Of a DNA stretch of 64,000 bases, positions 1-13,397 are shown one piece after another. The notes under the pieces are model-generated. The model made no database searches and was not told the origin of the DNA. It saw nothing but the letters and a program-made list of their open reading frames with translations. The stretch is from Physcomitrium patens (taxonomy: Eukaryota; Streptophyta; Bryopsida; Funariales; Funariaceae). The DNA is taken from NCBI RefSeq assembly GCF_000002425.4, contig NC_037265.1:3412503-3476502 (forward strand), read 5' to 3'. The translations under genes and the position numbers were made by a program. How positions within the stretch are numbered: position 1 is the first letter of the stretch; the number at the start of each line of letters is the position of its first letter.

Positions 1-877
1 AGTTGCATATCATTTACATCTATCGGAGTCAATGAAAATCCATCCAGTATTCCACGTGTCTCTTCTTGAACCATACAAGATGGTGGACATACCAAGAAGA
101 CAACAAGCTCCACCTCCTCCTATAGAAGTGGACAATAATGAAGAGTTTGAAGTAGAAGAAGTCCTAGATTCAAGGCGACGCCGAAATAAATTAGAATATC
201 TTATCCATTGGCCCGGATATGGTATTAGTGAACGCACATGGGAGCCAATAAAGAATCTTGCAAATACAACAAAGGCGGTGGAGGCTTTTCATCGATGACA
301 TCCATCAAAATCAAGATGAAAACCTTCTTTATAAAAGAAATAACATCTAGGTAAGATAACATTCTACTTTCAATTCTTGTTCGTAGATTCGTTGTAGTAG
401 TAATGCTCAGGAGATGGAGAACCAACAACCAGCGAATTCAACTCAAGAGCCTTCATTTGCTGACTTGCCGGACGAGACATTACGATTGTCACAACCTTCA
501 AGACGACGTAATCGAGATGAAGATCTTCAAGAACGACATATTCTTCCTCGAATAGATGGCGAGATACAACGCATTTGATATCACGATTTGGGAAGGGACT
601 CCCGATGTTTGGTGATTTTGCTAGAGGTAGGAACAACTCTTGATGGTGTTCCAAATATTCTATTCGAAGGAAGTTACGAAGGCCTCAACAATGATCAAAT
701 AACTGGGTGGTCTTCCCGCCCTGGTATGGGACACTACCGATGGTTGAGAGGTCCTATCAATCATCTTCGAAGAAAACAAAGATCAGAGTATGTGGCGAAT
801 ACAATTCGTCGCATCATAGATTTTCTCAACATATGATGATCGCTCCTCATGGAACTTGTCTCTAGAAGGAGAGGTAA
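1..877 (+). mobile_element. Ty3/gypsy chromovirus, 3' internal part (broken fossil)
   Basis: This is the 3' end of the pol region of a Ty3/gypsy chromovirus, cut by the window start. Positions 32-298 carry the integrase tail (HVSLLEPYK) followed by a chromodomain, seen as the block VEEVLDSRRRR..YLIHWPGY...TWEP. Chromodomains of this kind steer integration towards heterochromatin. Between the chromodomain and the LTR lies an extra ~580 bp with short open frames (for example 414-578) that match no retroelement part I know. A purine-rich tract at 864-874 directly before the LTR fits the polypurine tract. The copy is incomplete here because its 5' part lies outside the window. Confidence 0.85.
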
Positions 878-1442
878 TGTCATGGCCATTATCATGTAAG
901 CTAATAATTACATATACAAATAGGTAGAAATAAATAAAAGTACGTAAAAGTAAGTCAATTCTATATTATTTAATATGGAAGCTTCTTAGAAGCTTCCTAG
1001 ATGCTACTTTGACTTCATAGGTGTCTTTAATTGACTTTTTGGATTAGAAACGTGGTCAACAAGTTGGCCATGTGCCACACATGTTGTTAGCTTGAAGATC
1101 AAGCTAACTATATGGCCCACACGTAGAAAAACTTGCCTTGTAAGTCAAGGCATGTATCCTACAAAGTCAACACATATTGGAGGTCCTATAGAACGTCGCC
1201 ACGTAGCCCCTAGTTAGATAGTATATATAGAGACAAGAGTGAAGGCTTCTTCACTCTTGTCAACTCCTTTCTTGCTTCTAGTCTAGTTTCAAGGGTCTCT
1301 AGTTTTATTGTCTTTGGGCAATAGCCATTCCAGTTTCTATTTCAATATATATACTTGTTTATATATATATATTTTTTTACCTCTCTTTGAGTGAAGGCTC
1401 ACTTGTCTGAATTATTTTTTCATCGAGTTCTTGTCCTTGACA
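878..1442 (+). repeat. 3' LTR of the chromovirus
   Basis: The LTR begins TGTCA next to a purine-rich tract and ends TGACA, giving the expected short terminal inverted repeat, about 565 bp in all. A TATA-like box (gtatatatag) lies at 1221-1230 and is followed by transcript-like sequence. The next five bases (ccagt, 1443-1447) would be one copy of the target duplication; the partner lies left of the window. The flanking DNA on the right is another retrotransposon in the opposite orientation, so this element inserted into it. Confidence 0.75.
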
Positions 1443-1447
1443 CCAGT

Positions 1448-4411
1448 ATTCTTTGGATCTCTCAAGCTCTTTTCTCTTGATGCTTCTCCCATTTATTCTT
1501 TAGAATCTTTCGGCAAAGGTTTGACAATCGATTTAACTTTCTTATTTATTATCTTATATTTTGTCTCAACTTTTATCTCCGGTGCTTGAAAAGATTCAAT
1601 CATATCATAAACTTCTCTTAAATGAATTGGTATAACTTTATTATCATTACCTAATCCAATAGATACAATCAATTCCAAAGGATCCTCTAGTCTATTTTCT
1701 TCATAAATACCAATAATCTTTTCATTATCTTCTAATATTCCTAACTTATACAATTATCTTTCAATAGTACTAAATTCTTTTATTTCCTTTCTTTTTAAGT
1801 CATCAATCTTCTTATACATAATGCTTCTATTTTTAAAAATGCTAATAAATCCTCCATTAAATGTACCTACATCTTGCGAGAGTACCTCTCTCTATGTACT
1901 TCTATAATCTCGCTTTATAGTGGTACCCCCAAAAAATCCTTGAATTCTTCAACAATCTTTGGCAATAGATTTTCTCTCAATTTGTCTCGATTCCGCTCAT
2001 GATTTAGAGGCACAGTTAAAAACTGTACTACCCTCTTTCCATCCTCACTACGAATTTGTGCATAAGTTGAACCATCATCAAGTACCTTTGTTTCTATCCG
2101 AGTTGTAATAATATATGGTTGTCCCAAAATAAGAGGATAAGATGTTGCATCTTGAACAAAAAAAATTTGCTCCATTGCAACATCACCAATCCGAATTTTC
2201 ACATCTGGGCAAGCACCATATAACTCCCCAAGTGTATTATTGGCTGCCCGTATTGCCCATCCATGCTCCATGTCAATTGGCCACCTTTGCTTCATATAAA
2301 GAACTTAAGACATAACGTTTATCTCTGAACCATGGTCAATCAGAGCAACAATTGGTTCGTCCATATCTCCAATCTTCTCTAATGCCTTTGTAGTTACTCT
2401 AACCCAATGCTTTCAAGTATAATGACTTGAAACCTCTCTATCTTTATTACCTTGATCATCAAAATGTATCCTTTGATTATAACTCCTCCCTTCACTTATT
2501 GATTATTTGTAACAAATATCAAATACATCTTCTTCACCTTCATATATGTGTGCATCTATAGCATGATTTAATCTAGCTTCTCCCATTAATTGCCTCTTTT
2601 GTTTAATACTGTCAATAATAACATCATGGAATTCTTTCTTAGTAATTCATAAAATTTCTTTCAATGTAAACTCAACCTTAGCATTGAGCACACGTTCCTT
2701 AAGCACTCCCTTTAAATCTATTGCCGCTTCAATATCAGAGAATAGTTTATAAGTTTTTAATTTACCTTTATCTTTCATCTCCTTTACTTATTCTTTCGAT
2801 ATTGTTGAAGTATCCTTTGTGGGCAATTCTTATGAAGCCAATGCATGAGCTTTATCTCCTCAAGTTTGCTTTTTAAAAGAATTTCCTTCTCTTGAATCAT
2901 CAAAATTTTCTCTCTTCTTTTCTTCCATTAAAGCTTCATGTTGGCTTTAAGCAATATATGCATGTATTGACAAAGCTTCTACAGGATCCTCCCAACTTGT
3001 AGCACCACAAATTGTTGCAGTAGTTTTCAATAAAGTTTCCCGTAGCATCTTCTCTTTTTGCATTGTAGAAATAGCAGAAGACCAAAGTCCACTTGGTTGA
3101 ACATTTCCAACAAAATTCTATTTGCCATCATTATCCACCCTAGTTCCATAACTTGTAGCTTCTATTGCTGTAATTCCATGTGTTGCCAAATAATCTTTAA
3201 TCAATGCTTTCATGCCTCTTTTACCAAAGTTAGTTTGGAGAAGATCACTAGTAACTTTCAATGCAACCTTTCCATCTTTCCAATAAACAATGCCTTGTTG
3301 AACCATCTCATCAAATTCACCACAATCTTTTTGAGAATGAAAATTATCATTATACCAAATACATCTTTGCACATACCCTTGTTTAAAAGTAGCCTTTGAA
3401 TTTATTGTAGAAGTTTTTTTTTCAAGCCTTGTAAGTTTGATTTGAAGATCTCGCATCTCTCATACAATCTCTTCAAGTCTCATATCTTCTTTCTTTGGTG
3501 TAGCTAATAGAGATTGGATAATAGACACAGTCAATCTTATAGTAGGCATTGGGGTCTTTGGTACTTGTACCACTCTTCAAGTATTAAACTTATCCTTTTT
3601 CCTTTCTTTTTTTGCAAGTAGTCCAATAGCAACTTCAACAGGTCTCTACTTTATTGTCAATCCTTCTTCTTCTTCTTTATCTTTAAGAAGAACCTCTAAC
3701 TTCTCTTGTAATTCTTTATTAGCAGCTTGAAGAAACAATTCAACCTTGTTTGGTCCCAATGTTAACTTTTCCATTTTTAATAATTGAAAAAATTGCCTAT
3801 CAAATTCTCTTAATAATTCTGTAGCTTACAAATTTTTGTTTGGTCGCTCAATCCATTCCAAGAATGATTTCTTGGTTACTCGATCAGTATCTTCTAAAAA
3901 ATATTCATCCTTCAATGCATGTGAAAATACCTCCCATGAACTTCCAAATTACCCCATAATAGACCTTATATACTCTCTTATCTCTGGTAGCATAGCAAGC
4001 TCAAATAATTGAATCATCTCCTTCTCAAAAATGTGATTCAATTCTATTTTCCGCACATAACATCTTAAATATTTGAAAATATCTCTCCCATCAAATTGGT
4101 CAACCTTGTTAACCACTACTTGCAATGCTTTGGTTGCCAAAGTCTCTTTGTAATCATTGCCTTGTTACTATTGTATAAATAATGTAAATGCTTGAAATAT
4201 TTTTGTAATGTTTAGATCAAGGTACATACCTTGTTCACTAGTAGAAATTCCACTTGAAGTTGTGCTTGAAGATCCACTTGAAGCTCCACTCAAAGCTCCA
4301 TCAAAAAGTCCAAATTCAACCTTCTTACCTTTTTGCGCCATCAATTTCAAATAACCACAAATATAATCCAATACCTTCCACTCCAAACTTTTACGTCGGG
4401 TTCACCACTAA
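1448..4411 (-). mobile_element. LTR retrotransposon gag-protease region (broken fossil)
   Basis: Minus-strand remnants of an LTR retrotransposon. Next to its 5' LTR are gag-like pieces (about 3118-4386), then a retropepsin-like segment (about 1915-2295) with the flap-side motif PLILGQPYI, typical of Ty3/gypsy proteases. Reverse transcriptase and integrase are absent, as expected if the chromovirus to the left split the element. The order gag then protease, running leftwards from an LTR at 4412, is correct for a minus-strand element. A TGGTGAAC stretch directly inside the LTR is in the primer-binding-site position, but the tRNA was not identified. Many breaks; an old copy. Confidence 0.75.
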
Positions 4412-7024
4412 TGTCGTATTACGTGTTGTTTTGCTCATGAATGCATCAGATACTTAGCTGTGGAAGGTGAGATTATGTTTCACAAGTTGTCAAGTACCCC
4501 TAATAGGTTTCATCCATGCAAGAACAATATAATCTGAATTTCAATTCAAAAGTGCTTAAAACACTCTTCTTAGTAGTCTTAACCATACATAATTCCCAAT
4601 TACCTTGTTACTTTCATATTTAAGCAATTTGAATTTTTCTTATAAATTCCAATCTTAATTAGTGAGCTTTAACATGGTATAACGTCTAATCCGACCGTTG
4701 TCGTATTACGTGCTTTCCTGCTCGAGAACGCGCCGGGCGTCTGGCTGTAGAAGGTAGTATGGAGATTCGTCGATAGTCAAGCAGTCTATCAATTTTGACT
4801 GCTGGAATATAAACGACTGCAACAATGTACCATAAATCTATACGGATGCTCTTCGACTGTTTGTCGAAATCCTTTTTGCCCCAGCCGGTAGGTCTCTAGA
4901 CGTTACAGAGAACCCCGAACAACCCAAACTGTTAATCTTCAATACCGCTTTGTACTTACGATCTTGTATCCACTGATTGTCTTGTTAGATTAACCCAATA
5001 AATTTCATTCATTCCGCATACTCAATCCTATAGACACCCTTTTAATCCTTCAATCAGAGACGTAACTCGATTTCACAAAACAGTCAAGAGTATTCAAACC
5101 CACTTCATTAAAAATCCTGATTCACCATTACAATACTGACTTCAGCAACGATTGCCTCAGCCTTCTCAAAACTCTACGAAGAAGAAAAATCCAAATTCTC
5201 TGTCTTTCCTTCCCCGACCCGAAGCATGAAGCTCCTCTCTCTAATCCCTTTGATCTTCAAAAACCTCCAATGAAAACCGAACTAGTAACCTTGCAAAAGC
5301 TTGAAAACTAGCTCCCCCCCCTCGATTCCCCCTAACCTTATCCTCTGAATTTCTTCAATCTTCCGTCTTAGATCCGGAATTGGCTCCCACCGTCAAGCTT
5401 GGATCCAAAATTGGCTCTCACCGTCAGAGCTTTCTCCTCCGTTTTTACCTTTAAGAAATCCAACAACGTTCCCTAAAACGGCACAGAGAACAGGACAGCC
5501 TGAAACAGAATCGAATCCCGTAATCGGGACCACATTGAGTCGCCCGACCAATTCAGGTCTCATATTGGATAAGAGTCCAGTAGTAACCTGGATGTTCCCG
5601 TAATTGGGTCAAATTGGTCCTCGCGTCAGATTGGCTAAGACCCGTAGTAAGACCTAGATTTCCCGTAATTAGACTGCATTGGATTGACTGGCCAATTCAG
5701 GTCTCATATTGGATAAGAGGACCCGGATTGGATTTTCGAAATTGGATCCAATTGGCTCTTCGAACCCGTCGTGTGAATTAGTCCTTCTCTTCCTGCTGAA
5801 TCCCATTATTGGAATCGAACGGAGCATTTTAGTATGCCCCGGCTGACTATAACGGAGTGACTGAACCTGACCACTCAATATTTGCACTGGAGTTGGTCGA
5901 TGCTCCCAATATTCGAGGTAACTGAATATTAATAAAATTCCCCTTTCTTTTTATTTTCACTGTATACTCGTGTTACAACATGACACCGTCTACTTGATGT
6001 GGAATTTTGCATGCAATTGTCAAAGAAAGTCTTCTAAATGCTCAAGAATTTTTAGCCCAATCCAACTTACAGATTGTAAAAAAACCTCCAAAAATTGCAC
6101 CAATGTCACTCGGCCGCCAACTTGAAAAGTAAAGCAAAAATCCCAGCAATGATTTCTCCTTCTTCAACTATTAACTTTGTCTCAAAATTGGTGTGTAGCT
6201 TGATCTTTAGGTCCTCCAATACCATGCCAATTTTCACCTTAATCCAACTCTAGATCTTTAGATATTATAGAAACCCTACCCAACCTCAAACTGCCGCCTT
6301 CTGAAATCCTCTTGTGCTAAAAACTAGATAATTCTAAACCATGCCGTTAGATTATCACAAAATTTTGTATATGCTTTGCACACCCAATAATCCAAATAAT
6401 ATAAAATTTTCAACCGTAGATGTCATGCTAATTGTATGAACTAGCCAAAATTGCTAGCCCTAATTATATTATATAAAATCCAAATCATTGATAAAAATCC
6501 TAACTTTGAACAAAAATTTCTAAGTCTTCCAAAATCCTCTCAAAAAAATTTATACATCTTTAAAAAGAACTTTAAGCTAGCTCTCAAACTCTAACCTCCG
6601 ATCTTCAAATGAATCCTTATTTTGTCCTAGGCCATCATTTCAGTGGCCAAAGGTCTAATTTCAACCCTGTCTCACAAATGATTGATCTCCGGATATCAAT
6701 CTATCCTATCCTAAGGATTGTTTAGTCCAATCCTATTATTAACTTAACCGTAGTACCAACTATACTAATTATTTATCTCTTCTAATGTGATTTCATCAAT
6801 TTATGGTCTTTCTAAGGTAGTAGAAGAGTCTCTACAACCTAAAAGGTAAAATTATTAACTAACCTTCAATCTACTAATTATTAAGATAAGAAAATAACCT
6901 AAAAGGCTTTTATAAAAGCCATGTTTAGATACCTCAAATTATAATTAAACTAAGATAATTAGATATTAATTAGAAATTAAATTTTGATTATAATTTCACT
7001 ATATAGTCGTATTACATCACAACA
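4412..7024 (-). repeat. 5' LTR of minus-strand element, split by a solo LTR
   Basis: The two outer ends (TGTCG at 4412 and ACAACA at 7024 on the plus strand) match the ends of two other LTRs in the window. The stretch aligning near 6690 shares 'gatatccgg' and flanking words with the plus-strand LTR near 9110. Removing the inserted LTR at 4699-5985 and its duplicated target leaves about 1.32 kb, close to the solo LTR's own length. It borders the gag region on its left and truncates a plus-strand integrase region on its right, so this element sits inside that one. Confidence 0.65.
4699..5985 (-). repeat. Solo LTR nested inside another LTR
   Basis: This 1287-bp unit starts TGTCG and ends TGACA on the plus strand. 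It is flanked on both sides by ccgt (4695-4698 and 5986-5989), a likely target-site duplication. Its ends match those of the surrounding LTR and of the plus-strand LTR at 8815, so all three are one family. It is visibly richer in CpG than its relatives. That fits a younger insertion left as a solo LTR by recombination between the two LTRs of a former full element. Confidence 0.7.
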
Positions 7025-8814
7025 ATGTAAATCAAAAGAGAATTATGGGGTGTAGTAATAGCTATGAAAAATGAAAAAGAGTACTTAATTGGAGCATCAA
7101 TAGTTATAGAAATAGATTGTCTACCTTTGTTAGGCATGATTACAAGTTGTTCAACTCCTGATATTACTATGTTGAAGTGGATAGCATATATCAAATCTAT
7201 GAATCCAGAATATAAACATATTGCAGAGAAAGAAAATTCAGTTGCAGATACGTTATCAAGAGCAAGGTATAATGATGAAGAAGAGATGATTGATTTGGAA
7301 GATGATGTGGATACAAAATTTTATACTAATGCATTATCAAAGGAAAAAGGCATAAATTTGAATATACTATTAGAAATATTTTTAAGAGCTTTATATAAAA
7401 ATAAATGGAAAGATGTTAGAGAGTATTTGAGTGCATTAAAGTGACAAAAAGATTGGACACATCAAGAATTTAAGAGAATCCGTAAAAAAGCCTATGGATA
7501 TTTTTTACATGATGGATATTTATGAAAGCATCCAAAAAAGAGATGAAAAGTACCACAAAGGATGATATGTGGTTTAAAATCTCAACAAAGGATTATTAAA
7601 GAATTTCATGAAAATTTATGGACAAGGCATTGAGGTATTTTGGCAATATTTACTAAGTTAAGAAAAAAAATATTGGTAGAAGAAAATGTACAAAGACGTA
7701 GCAAATTTTGTAGGATCTTAAGAGACTTGCCAAGTGTATTCAAATATTTGGCATCAAGATGGGTTACATCCAACATATCCTTTGGCTTTACATTGTAAGA
7801 AGGTGGTGGATTTAGTGGCAATGCCTATGGAACTTGGACAAATGAAGTATTTGGTACTTGTACAAGAAGATTTATCAAATATGATTGAAGGATGAGCATT
7901 AAGAACAAAGGATACTAAAGGTGTAAGTCGATTTCAATTAGAAGAGGTTATTTGTCGCTATGGTTGTATTGAAAAAATCATGATGGACAAGGGTGAATTG
8001 GATGCAAAAGAAGCATGAGAATTCTTCAGTAGAATAGGAATTAAATTTTTTTTAACAACAACATATAATCCAGAAGGTAAAGATAAAAGTGAGTGTGGAC
8101 ATTCACTTATTGTTAAGGCATTAGTAAAAGCATGCAATGGTAAAGCACATGAATAGCCTAGACTACTACCATTTGCACTATGGGCAGATCGTACAACTCA
8201 TAGTTCACTAACAAGTTATATGCCTTCTGAATTAATATATGGGCAAAAACTAGTAATACCAATAGAAGATGTAGTACCTACATGGGGTGTACTGCCTTAA
8301 AAGAATGATCTCAATAGAGAAGAACTTTTAGCATTATGGATTCAACAACTACAAAGAAGACCTTATGCTATTGAAGTAGCAATAGAAAATTTGAAAGAAA
8401 CAAGGAAAAAGAATAAGGAAAGATTTGATAAAAAAACATTGACTACAACTTGAGGCAATTGAAGATGGTGATTGGGTATTGATTTGTGATAGTAGCTCAA
8501 ATAATCAACATAGCACTACAAAAAAGTTTGCAAAGAGATGGTTTAGGCCTTATATTGTCAAAAAGGCGTACAACAATGGAACATATTTTTTATAAGAACT
8601 TGATAGTACAGAATTGAAGGTACTCATAGTAAGCAAACAAATCAAGTTATTTAAACAAAGAGATGAAGAACAAACTCCAATAAAAGATATTGAGATTAGA
8701 ATAGAAGAGCATATTGAAGATCAAGAATTAGACTAAGATGAAGAACATTCTACATCAATATATTGAAGAATTGTTGGTGCATGTCGGAGGATGCATAGAT
8801 TTAAGGAGGATGGA
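7025..8814 (+). mobile_element. Ty3/gypsy RNase H-integrase region (broken fossil)
   Basis: Plus-strand remnant. It opens abruptly at the border of the minus-strand LTR with an RNase H segment: KNEKEYLIGAS, then an IEIDCLPLLGM block and the closing AEKENSVADTLSR typical of Ty3/gypsy RNase H. Weak integrase-like text follows to about 8650. It ends in a purine-rich tract (8802-8811) beside an LTR. The missing reverse transcriptase should lie on the far side of the minus-strand insertion, left of the window. Several breaks; an old copy. Confidence 0.75.
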
Positions 8815-10761
8815 TGTCGTGATGTAACATGACTAATAGGTGAAAGAATGTAGAAAATATTATAATGTAGGAGATCTTAGTTCAAAGTATTAGAGCAAAT
8901 TATCTTAGAAATATAGTTAATAGTCAAAAGGGTAGTAAAACTAAAAGGTACCAATGCTGCCTTTTTAAAAAGGTGACTTCTACTTACTTTGTAGGACCAT
9001 AAATAAGGCAAAACAAAGTATATTTGAAAAATAAATAATATAGGCATCTTTAGAAAAAAGTTAAGAATAAATTCTAGTAAAATTTACTTAAAAAAAATAG
9101 ATATTGATATCCGGAGAGGACCGATTATGAACTGGGATTGAAATCAGACCCTGAGATACAAAACCAAGTCTTAATGACAACTTCAGGGTTCTTTTGCAAA
9201 TCAAAGAATAGGATTTGATAGAAAACTAAATAGGGTTTCTATGAGCATTGATTTTGGATGATTTTGAGTTCTTATGACTTTGTAAGAGATTTACAAAGTC
9301 AAGATTATTTTTAGATGACTTGGGTTTTGTGAAATAAAATAGGGTTGATGTTTCTAGTGATTTTAAGAGTTTTATAACAGATCTATAAGTGAAATTTTGT
9401 AGATTGATGGTCACAGTTGTACTTAATATTTATTGTAAATCTTAGCTCGATCTAACAATTAAATTGAGGATTATTGAGGTTTAAGTGAGTCAAGGTCTCA
9501 GAAAGTAGAATTTTAAGTCTAATAAGGGTTTTTAAGATTTCTTGCAATCTACTAGTTGGATTGGAGTGAAATTTGTGTGAGACGATATTAGACTTATTTT
9601 CTATGTTTATAAGAATTTTGAGATCAATTGAATAGCAAAAAAGAGAGATATTGGCTTTAGGAGATTGGCATCAAGGTTGAAAAAGGAGACCACCCAATAC
9701 CCGAGCATGTTTTTGAGGTTATTGTCTATTTGGTAATTCCGATCCTTTTCAAAAAATTTGTGCTTGTTTTCAACTTAGTTTTTAAGAAGTGTGAAAATTT
9801 TGAGTTAAGATCAAATGTTCATTCATTAGTTATTGAGGTTTAATTCTATTGTAGAAATTATTAGGGTTGGTTAGGATTTGGTTAGGATTTGATTTAAGAT
9901 TGAAGTTTGGTTTAGAATTTAGAGTTTGGTTTAGGAGTGGATAGGATTTGATTTAAGATTAGGATTTAGTTTAGAATTTAGAGTTTGATTAGGGTTTGAT
10001 TTAGGATTAGGATTTGGTTTAGGATTTTTTAGGGTTTGACTTAGGATTAAGGTTTGGTTTAGGGTTTAGAATTCGGTTTAAGATTTAGAATTTGATTAGG
10101 ATTTGATTTTGGGTTAAGGTTTGATTTAGGATTTTGGTTAGGATTTGATTAAGGATTAGGATTTGATTTAAGATTTAGGATTTGATTTAGGGATAGTTAG
10201 GATTTGATTTAGAATTAGGATTTGATTTAAGATTAAGATTTGATTAGGATTTGATTTAGTATTAAGATTTGGTTTAAAGTTTAGGATTTGATTTTGGATT
10301 TGATTTAGGATTTGAGTTTGGTTTAGGATTTAAGATTTGATTATGATTTGATTTAAGGTTTAGGATGTAATTGAGGGTTTAGGGTTTGGTTTAGGATTTA
10401 AGATTTGATTAGGATTTGATCAGGATTTGATTTAAGGTTTAGGATTTTATTTGAGTTTGTTTAGGATTTAAGATTTAGTTAGTTTTTGGCCTAAAGTTTG
10501 AATGAAGTAAGATTTCAACTAGAATTTAATTAAGATTGAATTGAGATGTATTTGAGATATGTTTGTAATCATTCTAATATTTCTTTAAGATTTCTTATTG
10601 TTTCTTTGGAATTCCTTTGAGGTTTATCTGAATTTGATTATAGATTATTTAGTATTATTAGTGTTCTATTAAAATTATGATTTTGTTGTTGCAATTTCCA
10701 TTCTATATTCCACAACCGGGTGCTCGGAGCATTCTCAAGCAAGACTTCACGTATTATGATA
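8815..10761 (+). repeat. 3' LTR of plus-strand Ty3/gypsy element, expanded
   Basis: The LTR begins TGTCGTGATGTAA beside a purine tract and ends cacgtattatgata. That end corresponds to the cacgtaatacgaca end of its relatives at 4412 and 4699. At about 1.95 kb it is ~650 bp longer than they are. The excess matches a degenerate G/T-rich repeat at 9866-10490. CpG sites seen in the solo relative are mostly TG or CA here, as expected for long-methylated DNA. Confidence 0.65.
9866..10490 (+). repeat. Degenerate telomere-like minisatellite inside LTR
   Basis: About 620 bp of loosely repeated words built from (g)gtttagg / ggatttgattta, such as ggtttaggatttgattagg. The plant telomere unit is TTTAGGG, and occasional tttagggtttgg runs remain. 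No perfect long telomeric array is present. It looks like a slippage-expanded, diverged array within the LTR and not a chromosome end. Confidence 0.65.
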
Positions 10762-13397
10762 ACGTAAAGACCACCTTCATATTTAATTATTATTGAGGCT
10801 TTTGTAACTTTCTTCAAATAATTTATTTGAAAATTTTTTAGAAGTGGTTCTAACCTCCAATAATATCACTAAATATCAAAAGTTTCTTCCAAGATTATGA
10901 TATTAAATACTCTATATCCTACTATCTATTTACGAAAGAACATATTATTTTTAAAGATCTTCATCTCTATTACATTATCTTGAAGACTATAACAATCTCA
11001 ATTCATTGTTTACCAACTCAATAAATAATAGTTCTTGAATTGAATCTGCTATTTGTTAGTTTTTTATCTCTTTAGCACCATAAAACTACAAACAAAGATA
11101 AAGAATAGAATACAATCTTCATTAAACCTTATTTCTTTTAAGAAATAAATTATTTGAATTTTCAACTTGATTTTGATGGATGTTGATAAAAAGCATCAAT
11201 GGATTTGTAAGATTCTTAGTTGGCTCCTATATATGCTTACTAATATCATGTTACTACTAATGTACAAGATATTCTAATCTATTTTGATACTACTTTGAAT
11301 CTAAAACTACCGTATTTTCAAATTCTTAAATATTATCTACTTTTATTGAAAGAAGTAGCATTTATCTTCTTATTGGTATATCTATTATTGTATATGCTTC
11401 AAGAAAAGACATGTGGAATATAAAATGGAACTTTATAGATTAAAGTAGGTATAATCAATAAGCAATTAAATTGATCTATTTATAAATAGAAAATAGTCAA
11501 TTCAATTCACTAATTAGAATATTATACTTGATATTTAATATTTTTTAATATTAATTTAGTATTATAAATATATTCAAAAAATTAAAAGAACTATTCCATA
11601 TTTTATTAAATTAGAGATATTTAATACAAAATAATTGTCAAACCAATATTTATCAATAAATAAATTTATAGTATTTAAAAAATAATAATCTAATAATTAT
11701 GTTAATAAATTTGTGAATTTTTTATCACATTTATTATATTATTTAATATTAAAAAATATCAATCTACACAATAATAAATAAAAAAATCCACATTCAATAT
11801 GCCATCATATGTACATCTTTAGAAAAATACATTATAATATTTATAATAATAATAGTATAGAAAAAATTATAAATTTTAATTTTTAATTTAAAAAATTAAA
11901 AAATATTAATAAAACTTTAAAAATAGTTATCAAAACGTTTAGTAAGTCTTATTGTATAGACAAGAAGATGAAAGGTCAAATTCTTTTAGTTTTTTATTTA
12001 GCCAAAATTTAAAGGCTTTTTTATTTATTTTTAATTCAAATATATAATTTTTTTCTAATTATTAATAATAAAAAAAATTCTATAAAAAATATTAAATTTA
12101 TTTTCTTTTTCTTTATTGTAGATTTTTTTAAAACAACATCGAAAGCTCTTTCCAAATACTTTCTTATACTTTTATCTGTAGAAATTTAAATAGAAATCAT
12201 CTATAATTATCTTTATTTTTTAAATTGTAGAATCATATAAATCTACAAAAATTAATTGTACAATTATTGTACATTTTAAATTAATGTTGGATTAAAATTT
12301 TTAAAATATAAATTTAGGATATTTTTAGACTAAGGAGTCTAAGATTCTTTTTGCTTAGTAATGAAAAAATATTCTTTAGAAGTCTTGTTATCCGTCAAAG
12401 CAATTTGATATCAGATAGAGTGATTAAACGGCACAAGGTTAGGGCAATGAGCAGAAAGATAAGATTAACATTAGAAGTGCCACCACAAAATGCAAAGGCG
12501 CCTCTCAAGTAAAAGCCAGGGAGTCCAAGTATTAAAGGATTAGAGTAGTACCACAATAGTAGTTGAGAATTAGTAGAATTACATATAATATTACCAAATA
12601 GTAGAACCTTGAGATAAAATAGTATTAAATCAAAAGAAATGTAATTATAAATCTTGGTAATAAAATAGCTTGTTTATAGATCAATATGTATTATTGGTTA
12701 CAACAATCATCAAGTTCTATTTTGTCCTTGCTCATAGACTCTTAAGCTCAAGTGACAAGCTTCAACCTTTATAAATAGCATAATCTAAGAAGAGATAATT
12801 TCATCAAACAAATTATTCTTTTTATTATAATTTGAAATATAAAAATCATATCTTGATTGTGACAAATATAAAAAATATTAGTTTTTTGATTATGGAGAAT
12901 TTGATGGTTATTATAGCAATTTTTGACATTGATTTTCAAACTTTTGTAAGAACCGCCTATTGAGGTGAGTCTAGTGCAAATTCAATGGGATAGCACTATT
13001 TATACTACATAAACTATTTATACTACATAAAAGAAGATAACACATTTTACCTCATCATTTCTTCTTATGGACACTGAGCTACTTTTTCTAAATGTAAAGC
13101 CAAGGAAAGCTTTTCAATTTCAATCCATTACAAGCTTTGAAAGTTTTAACTTATTTTCTTGTAAAAGCAAAAAATACTTTCTCAGAATTCTTACAAATCT
13201 GTTTTTGACCACTCTCATTTTAGAAATAAATGTGAAAGTCAGTTTTTCAAGCAGAAGTATTAGAAGAGCAAAGGTGTTGACTCTAAACATAGGCACATAG
13301 GAACAAATGGAATGTGGTTAAAAAATAAAAAAATAAAAAAAGGGACTACAGACATTTTGTAAAAAAAATTGAAGTATAGGAAATTTCAAAACATTTC
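10762..13397. other. AT-rich intergenic DNA
   Basis: No convincing gene. The sequence is strongly AT-rich up to about 12.3 kb and somewhat more mixed after that. A small local duplication (actatttatactacataa) occurs near 13005-13030. Short open frames such as 13067-13300 have no family resemblance. Confidence 0.6.
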
